Origin: RPRI01 sp051233685
GTDB lineage: Bacteria > Desulfobacterota > Desulfobacteria > Desulfobacterales > RPRI01
DNA length: 11,672 bases
Reading direction: 5' to 3'
Assembly: GCF_051233685.1 (NCBI RefSeq)
Contig: NZ_JBAMMY010000088.1
Coordinates: 1 to 11,672, forward strand
A model generated the notes under the pieces. It had not been told where the DNA came from and ran no database searches. It saw only the letters and a list, made by a program, of their open reading frames with translations. This document shows positions 7,831 to 11,672 of this stretch, in pieces (the first letter of the stretch is position 1; every line of letters starts with the position of its first letter). The position numbers and the translations under genes were made by a program.

Positions 7831-7875
7831 TTTAATTCAAACTTATATTCATCAGGTCCTTAATTTAGGAGAGGT

Positions 7876-9321
7876 ATGACAAAACCAAAAGAAGAAAAAA
7901 AAGCATTTGTCATCACCAGGGATTCAGATTTCCGTAAAGCCCTCATACCAAGTCTGGGTGAGCTTGATTACAGCATAACGGTACAGGAAGAGCTGTCTGA
8001 TGACTTTTCAGTATTTGAAAATGGAAAAACAGCGGCTCTTGTCATTATCGATCTTAATTGTTCGGAAATGACCGATTCGGAATTTTTTGGAAGAATCCAG
8101 AAATGCTGAACTCAAGGGCATCAAACCGTGGTTCTGGCATATGGTCTTGAAGATCCTCAAATCTACACAAGCCTCTCAATCAAAGCGGATTTTTTTCTGT
8201 TTAAACCTGTTGATATAAAATTGCTGAAACTCCAGCTTTTTGCGGCAGACAGGCAAAGATTGAAGTTGGCAGAACTTATGGAAATCAGGGAAAAAGCGGC
8301 ATCATACAAAAAAGAACTGGATTTGATGGAGCAACAGTATGAAGATGCGTTTTCAAGAGCAAATACACTAACCGTTGAATCGGAGATCGCCAGGCTGGAG
8401 CTTGATCAGATTTTTAAAACCGTGGCAGGAGGTATCATGCTCATTGATAAGGATTGTAATGTCATTCGGGTCAATGATGCAATTTCAAACCTCACGGGAT
8501 TGGCAAGCATTGAGGTTCAGGGAAAGAAATGCTTTGAAACCTCTTTGTGCGAACATTGCCATACTCCGGAATGCCCCTTTTCAAGGATACAAGGAGGTGA
8601 AAAACGTGTTGAAATTGAAGTTCGGAAGACGTTCCCAAACGGTGAAACTGCTTACTATATTATCACCGCAACGCCTCTTCGGATCTTTGCTCCTGAATTT
8701 ATGGGTATCGTAGTGACTCTTACGGATATCATGGAACGGGCAAAGGCTGAAAGGGCCCTTATGGAAATTAAGGAAGCTCTGCGAATAAGTAAAGAACAAT
8801 ACAAACAGCTGAGCATTATAGACGACCTGACCGGGCTTTTCAACAAGAGGCGTCTCAATGAACAGCTGAAATGGGAGACATCGAGAGCACTCAGATATAA
8901 TCGTCCGCTATCGCTGCTTCTGATGGACATTGATAACTTTAAATCAGTTAACGATATTTACGGCCATAGCCAGGGCGATCGGGTTTTGGCAGGATTGGCC
9001 CGGATGGTAAAGAATTGTATCCGGGATTCCGACATTGCCTTTCGGTACGGAGGTGAGGAATTCATCATAATACTTCCTGAAACATCAATCGATAATAGTC
9101 TTAAAGTGGCCGGGAGAATCAGGCAATCTTTGGCTTCTCTTATCTTTCCCGTGAATTTATCTGATAAAATCACTATAACCCTAAGTATCGGAGCCACACA
9201 GTATGCCCCGGGTGAGGATCAGAATGATTTTATCGCAAGAGCGGACCAATATATGTATTATGCCAAAAAGAATGGAAAGGACAGGGTGATCTGTAACATT
9301 GAAACTTTCGAAAATGCATAA
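7876..9321 (+). CDS. Receiver–PAS–GGDEF diguanylate cyclase with an in-frame UGA at codon 78
   Basis: A single frame from ATG 7876 (AGGAG just upstream) to the TAA at 9319-9321 gives 481 positions if the UGA at 8107-8109 (codon 78) is read through. Residues 8-125 form a receiver domain: acidic D16/D18, phospho-acceptor D59 at the end of VIID, and K110 in FLFKPVD. The D59-K110 spacing is normal only if the UGA counts as one residue. A coiled coil (about 127-175) leads to a PAS domain (about 176-289) with a cysteine cluster at C219, C225, C228 and C233. The GGDEF domain (about 310-475) has an active-site GGEEF (392-396) and the inhibitory-site RDSD (383-386) five residues earlier, so it should make c-di-GMP under product feedback. 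Alternatives are two separate pieces, 7876-8109 and a restart at GTG 8128 (AAGGG at 8114-8118), or a pseudogene. The domain calls are firm; how the UGA is decoded is unknown. Confidence 0.8.
8107..8149 (+). other. In-frame UGA followed by a SECIS-like hairpin
   Basis: After the UGA (8107-8109), bases 8113-8126 can pair with 8131-8149. The outer stem joins CAAGGGCAT (8113-8121) to ATGGTCTTG (8141-8149), with one G·G mismatch and one G·U pair. The inner stem joins CAAAC (8122-8126) to GTTCTG (8131-8136), with a bulged C at 8134. The apical loop is CGTG (8127-8130), starting 18 bases after the UGA, with G in its second position; these match the general features of bacterial selenocysteine insertion elements. 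A four-base bulge (8137-8140) separates the stems. Pairing was done by eye and no energy was computed. The same bases also hold the possible restart signals AAGGG and GTG. Confidence 0.35.
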
Positions 9322-9351
9322 AATGTATCAGGTTAAGATCACACTATACCT

Positions 9352-11451
9352 CTACTCTTCTTTTGCAAGTTCATTCAATACAAATGTCAATGGCCTGTTT
9401 TCCTCGCATTTTTCAATAAACCTGACCGGCCCCGGCTTGCGGTAATCATCATCACCCGGATAAGCGCCAAGCCATTTTTCGCGAAGCTCTTTTACTATAT
9501 TAAAACAGGGTGCATTCACATCCACGATGGTTTTTTCCAGAACCAGTTCCATCTTACCTTTTCTTTCTTCTATTCGCATAAGAGGTGCTATGGGAATACC
9601 TATAGGCTCCCACTTTTCAAATGCTTTTTCAAGGTTCTTTATGGCGGCCATCTGGCCGGTTGCTCCGTTTGCTATAAGGCTGAAGGCTGTCAGACCTAAA
9701 TTATATCCGTAAACACAATCAAAGCCACTGGGATCGTTTCCTCTTCCGTCGTAGCCGTAAAAATGCAGCTGTGTCTTAAAACTGGGTATGGATTTTTTAT
9801 AAATCTTTTCCACCGGGCCTGGGATTTTATCGCCTTCCCTTATAATTTCATCCCTGATAAGCGCCTGATTCAAGGTTTTAATTGATGTAATGGAATCTTT
9901 GACAATCAGGAAGTCTTCCCCGAAGTTATTAAACAGTACAGGACCGATAAGAAGCGGATCAAGATTCCCTTTCTCAAGAGTTTTATTAAAAGAATCCCTG
10001 GATATTCCGATTTTATACCGGCCTTTTTCTTTTAATATTTTGAGATAATCTTTCACAAGACCCATAAGTACTTTATCCGTTTCAACCTGAGAAAACTGGA
10101 AATTACCATGACTGTCTCTTTCCGTGAGAAGACCTTCCTGGAAAAAAGCCGGAACATCATTAAACAGGTCATCATCTCTTGTGTTCCAGATAGTAAAAGT
10201 CCCTTCTTCGCGTGCAGTTTTTGCTAATCTGCGCAAGTATTCCAGCTTGTCTTCAAGAACAGGAAAGTCGCTGTGAAAATCGGTATCATGGGTGGAATTG
10301 TATTTGGCTATAATCGTGTTGAGCTTGATAATAAATACTTGAATCTCATTTATAAATTCAAGAACGCCTTCAGGAATCACTATTACGCCGAAATTTTTCC
10401 CTACAGCTCCCCTTCGCACTATTCCGTCACAAATCACCCGGGAAAGATGGCGTAAAGTCATACCAAAAGCAGTATAATCAGTGGTTCCTTCCTGCTTTGC
10501 TTTTTCCAGCCTTCTTATATCCACATAGTTGGCCAGATCTTCGCCTATAAGAGTTATGTTTGGATGAGTCTGCAGCGCTACTTCCAGTGCAAGATGGCTT
10601 GCGACTCTTCCCATTACTTTGCATATATGCCAATACTTTACGTCGGAGCTGCTGTCGGTGCACAGATTGCTTATTGAGTTTGCAAAAGACAGAGCCGCTG
10701 TATGAAATCCGAAGGAAATTGCACACAATACCGTTCCCTTTGCATCCCTTACCTGAATGTCACCGTCAATTGTCTTGGGAACTCCTATGATCTGTACTCC
10801 ATCTTTATACATTTCCTGAGCAAGAAACGCGGCATTTGTGTTCGAATCATCTCCTCCAACAATTATAAGTGCGTCAAGCTCTAATTTTCTGCATGTCTCT
10901 TTTGAAAGAGACATTTTTTCTTTGGAATCTATTTTTGTGCGGCCAGTTTTTATCATTCCGAACCCGCCAAGATTCCTATAGGCATTTACTATATCATCTG
11001 TCAGTTCAACACATTCATTTTCAATAATACCGTCAGGACCAAGCAAAAAACCGTATACTGAACTTTCCGGATTAGCCTTTTTTGCTGCATCATATAATCC
11101 TGCTATAACATTGTGGCCTCCAGGCGCCGGGCCTCCTGAAAATACAATTCCTATGTTTCGTTTTTTACAATATTTTTTTATTAATGAGTCATCGGCAGAG
11201 CTTAAACCTTCTAACACCCGTACCTTGTTTACTATTATATCAGGCAACCGCTTTTTTGCCTCTACATGGATATCAAATTTATAATCATCCGTTTCAACTG
11301 TTTTTGTAAATTCATTCAGAAATACCTTACACAAGGCCGGTTTGTGTTCTCTTCTTGCAACAAGTTCATTGCTTATATTGCTTACAACCTGTTGTATCGC
11401 AGAATTTTTTTGAATAAGTTGAGTAATATTGATGTTTTCTTTGCTTTGCAT
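9352..11451 (-). CDS. pfp: Pyrophosphate-type 6-phosphofructokinase (PFP), long form
   Basis: This cytosolic glycolytic enzyme interconverts fructose 6-phosphate and fructose 1,6-bisphosphate, most likely with PPi, which makes the step reversible. With the start at 11451 it has 699 residues. Motifs are GGPAPGGHN (106-114), GGDDSNTNA (199-207), PKTIDGD (225-231, base D229), MGR (280-282), PEG (360-362) and YGYDGRG (565-571). D202 in GGDD and K226 in PKTIDGD are the residues that mark PPi rather than ATP specificity. Plant and spirochaete long PFPs have about 550-570 residues as I recall them. Much of the excess appears to lie between PEG and YGYDGR. An upstream TTG at 11508 is rejected because it overlaps the best promoter. 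The ATG has GGAG six bases away. The gene is AT-rich and converges on the cyclase gene with a 30-base gap. Confidence 0.9.
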   Translation of the reverse strand: MQSKENINITQLIQKNSAIQQVVSNISNELVARREHKPALCKVFLNEFTKTVETDDYKFDIHVEAKKRLPDIIVNKVRVLEGLSSADDSLIKKYCKKRNIGIVFSGGPAPGGHNVIAGLYDAAKKANPESSVYGFLLGPDGIIENECVELTDDIVNAYRNLGGFGMIKTGRTKIDSKEKMSLSKETCRKLELDALIIVGGDDSNTNAAFLAQEMYKDGVQIIGVPKTIDGDIQVRDAKGTVLCAISFGFHTAALSFANSISNLCTDSSSDVKYWHICKVMGRVASHLALEVALQTHPNITLIGEDLANYVDIRRLEKAKQEGTTDYTAFGMTLRHLSRVICDGIVRRGAVGKNFGVIVIPEGVLEFINEIQVFIIKLNTIIAKYNSTHDTDFHSDFPVLEDKLEYLRRLAKTAREEGTFTIWNTRDDDLFNDVPAFFQEGLLTERDSHGNFQFSQVETDKVLMGLVKDYLKILKEKGRYKIGISRDSFNKTLEKGNLDPLLIGPVLFNNFGEDFLIVKDSITSIKTLNQALIRDEIIREGDKIPGPVEKIYKKSIPSFKTQLHFYGYDGRGNDPSGFDCVYGYNLGLTAFSLIANGATGQMAAIKNLEKAFEKWEPIGIPIAPLMRIEERKGKMELVLEKTIVDVNAPCFNIVKELREKWLGAYPGDDDYRKPGPVRFIEKCEENRPLTFVLNELAKEE

Positions 11452-11457
11452 AGGTAT

Positions 11458-11461
11458 CTCC
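11458..11461 (-). promoter_or_regulatory. Ribosome-binding site that fixes the pfp start
   Basis: On the minus strand GGAG lies six bases before ATG 11451. The residues upstream of this Met would be Ile/Phe-rich and encoded partly by the promoter region, so this is the better start. Confidence 0.65.
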
Positions 11462-11497
11462 ACAAAAATGTTTAATATAAATATGTAGTGCAGATGA

Positions 11498-11526
11498 ATT
11501 TTATACAATTAATAAATCAGTATCAA
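11498..11526 (-). promoter_or_regulatory. Sigma-70-type promoter for pfp
   Basis: On the minus strand TTGATA (11521-11526) is exactly 17 bases from TAAAAT (11498-11503). Transcription would start near 11491, giving a leader of about 40 bases. It is the best sigma-70 match in the window. Confidence 0.55.
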
Positions 11527-11629
11527 TTGTTAATCTAAAGTTTCACTGTTTTTGAAGCCGTTCAAACATGGTTTTAAAATTTTGCGATATTTTTTCACAA
11601 AACATAAAAAGATGGCATGTAAAATGCAT

Positions 11630-11646
11630 TGCAATTTATATACCAA
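11630..11646 (-). promoter_or_regulatory. Possible sigma-54 promoter upstream of pfp
   Basis: On the minus strand the sequence TTGG, then nine bases, then TGCA places GG and GC exactly ten bases apart, as in -24/-12 promoters. The TTGCA half is perfect, while the CAC after TGG is replaced by TAT. It would give a leader of about 170 bases. No enhancer site was recognised, and the window ends close by. Confidence 0.25.
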
Positions 11647-11672
11647 GTATTTCAAGCACTTACGTCAACTTT

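Noticed and set aside
1..11672. Insertion sequences, tRNAs, CRISPR arrays, phage or toxin–antitoxin genes
   Set aside because: Reading both strands revealed no repeat-spacer pattern, no tRNA-like cloverleaf, no complete transposase or integrase and no terminal inverted repeats.

Overview
The window looks like chromosome from a mesophilic anaerobic deltaproteobacterium, most likely a sulfate reducer of the Desulfobacteria. This is inferred from gene content: a stand-alone assimilatory-type small sulfite reductase-like protein, a long pyrophosphate-type phosphofructokinase, and a receiver–PAS–GGDEF protein with a cysteine-rich PAS domain. There are no rRNA, tRNA, CRISPR or clear insertion-sequence features.

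Layout, left to right. (1) 1-96, minus: N-terminal fragment of an unrecognised gene cut by the window edge. (2) 216-1685, minus: leucyl aminopeptidase (M17, PepA type). (3) 1686-2099: a 414-bp divergent intergenic region with a possible decayed coding fragment and a promoter for the next gene. (4) 2100-3509, plus: MATE-family 12-TM efflux transporter. (5) 3692-4138, plus: small cysteine-rich DUF3795-type protein. (6) 4245-6146, plus: ABC-F ATPase of the Uup type. (7) 6246-9321, plus: three closely spaced genes that are probably co-transcribed, namely a siroheme/[4Fe-4S] sulfite reductase-like protein, an isocitrate lyase/PEP-mutase superfamily C-C lyase, and a receiver–PAS–GGDEF diguanylate cyclase. 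(8) 9352-11451, minus: PPi-type 6-phosphofructokinase, convergent with the cyclase, with good promoter candidates upstream.

Most genes are ordinary housekeeping or accessory genes and do not form one obvious pathway. The most interesting point is the diguanylate cyclase. Its receiver domain is interrupted by a single in-frame UGA (codon 78, directly after a Cys codon), while the reading frame and all receiver landmarks continue correctly on both sides. An extended hairpin with a G in the second position of its apical loop starts four bases after the UGA, as expected for a bacterial selenocysteine insertion element. This could be an undescribed selenocysteine-containing receiver domain, or a simple nonsense mutation, a sequencing error, or a split with translational restart at GTG 8128. 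The sequence alone cannot decide.

Base composition is uneven. The minus-strand flanking genes (pepA, pfp) are clearly AT-richer than the central plus-strand genes such as uup.
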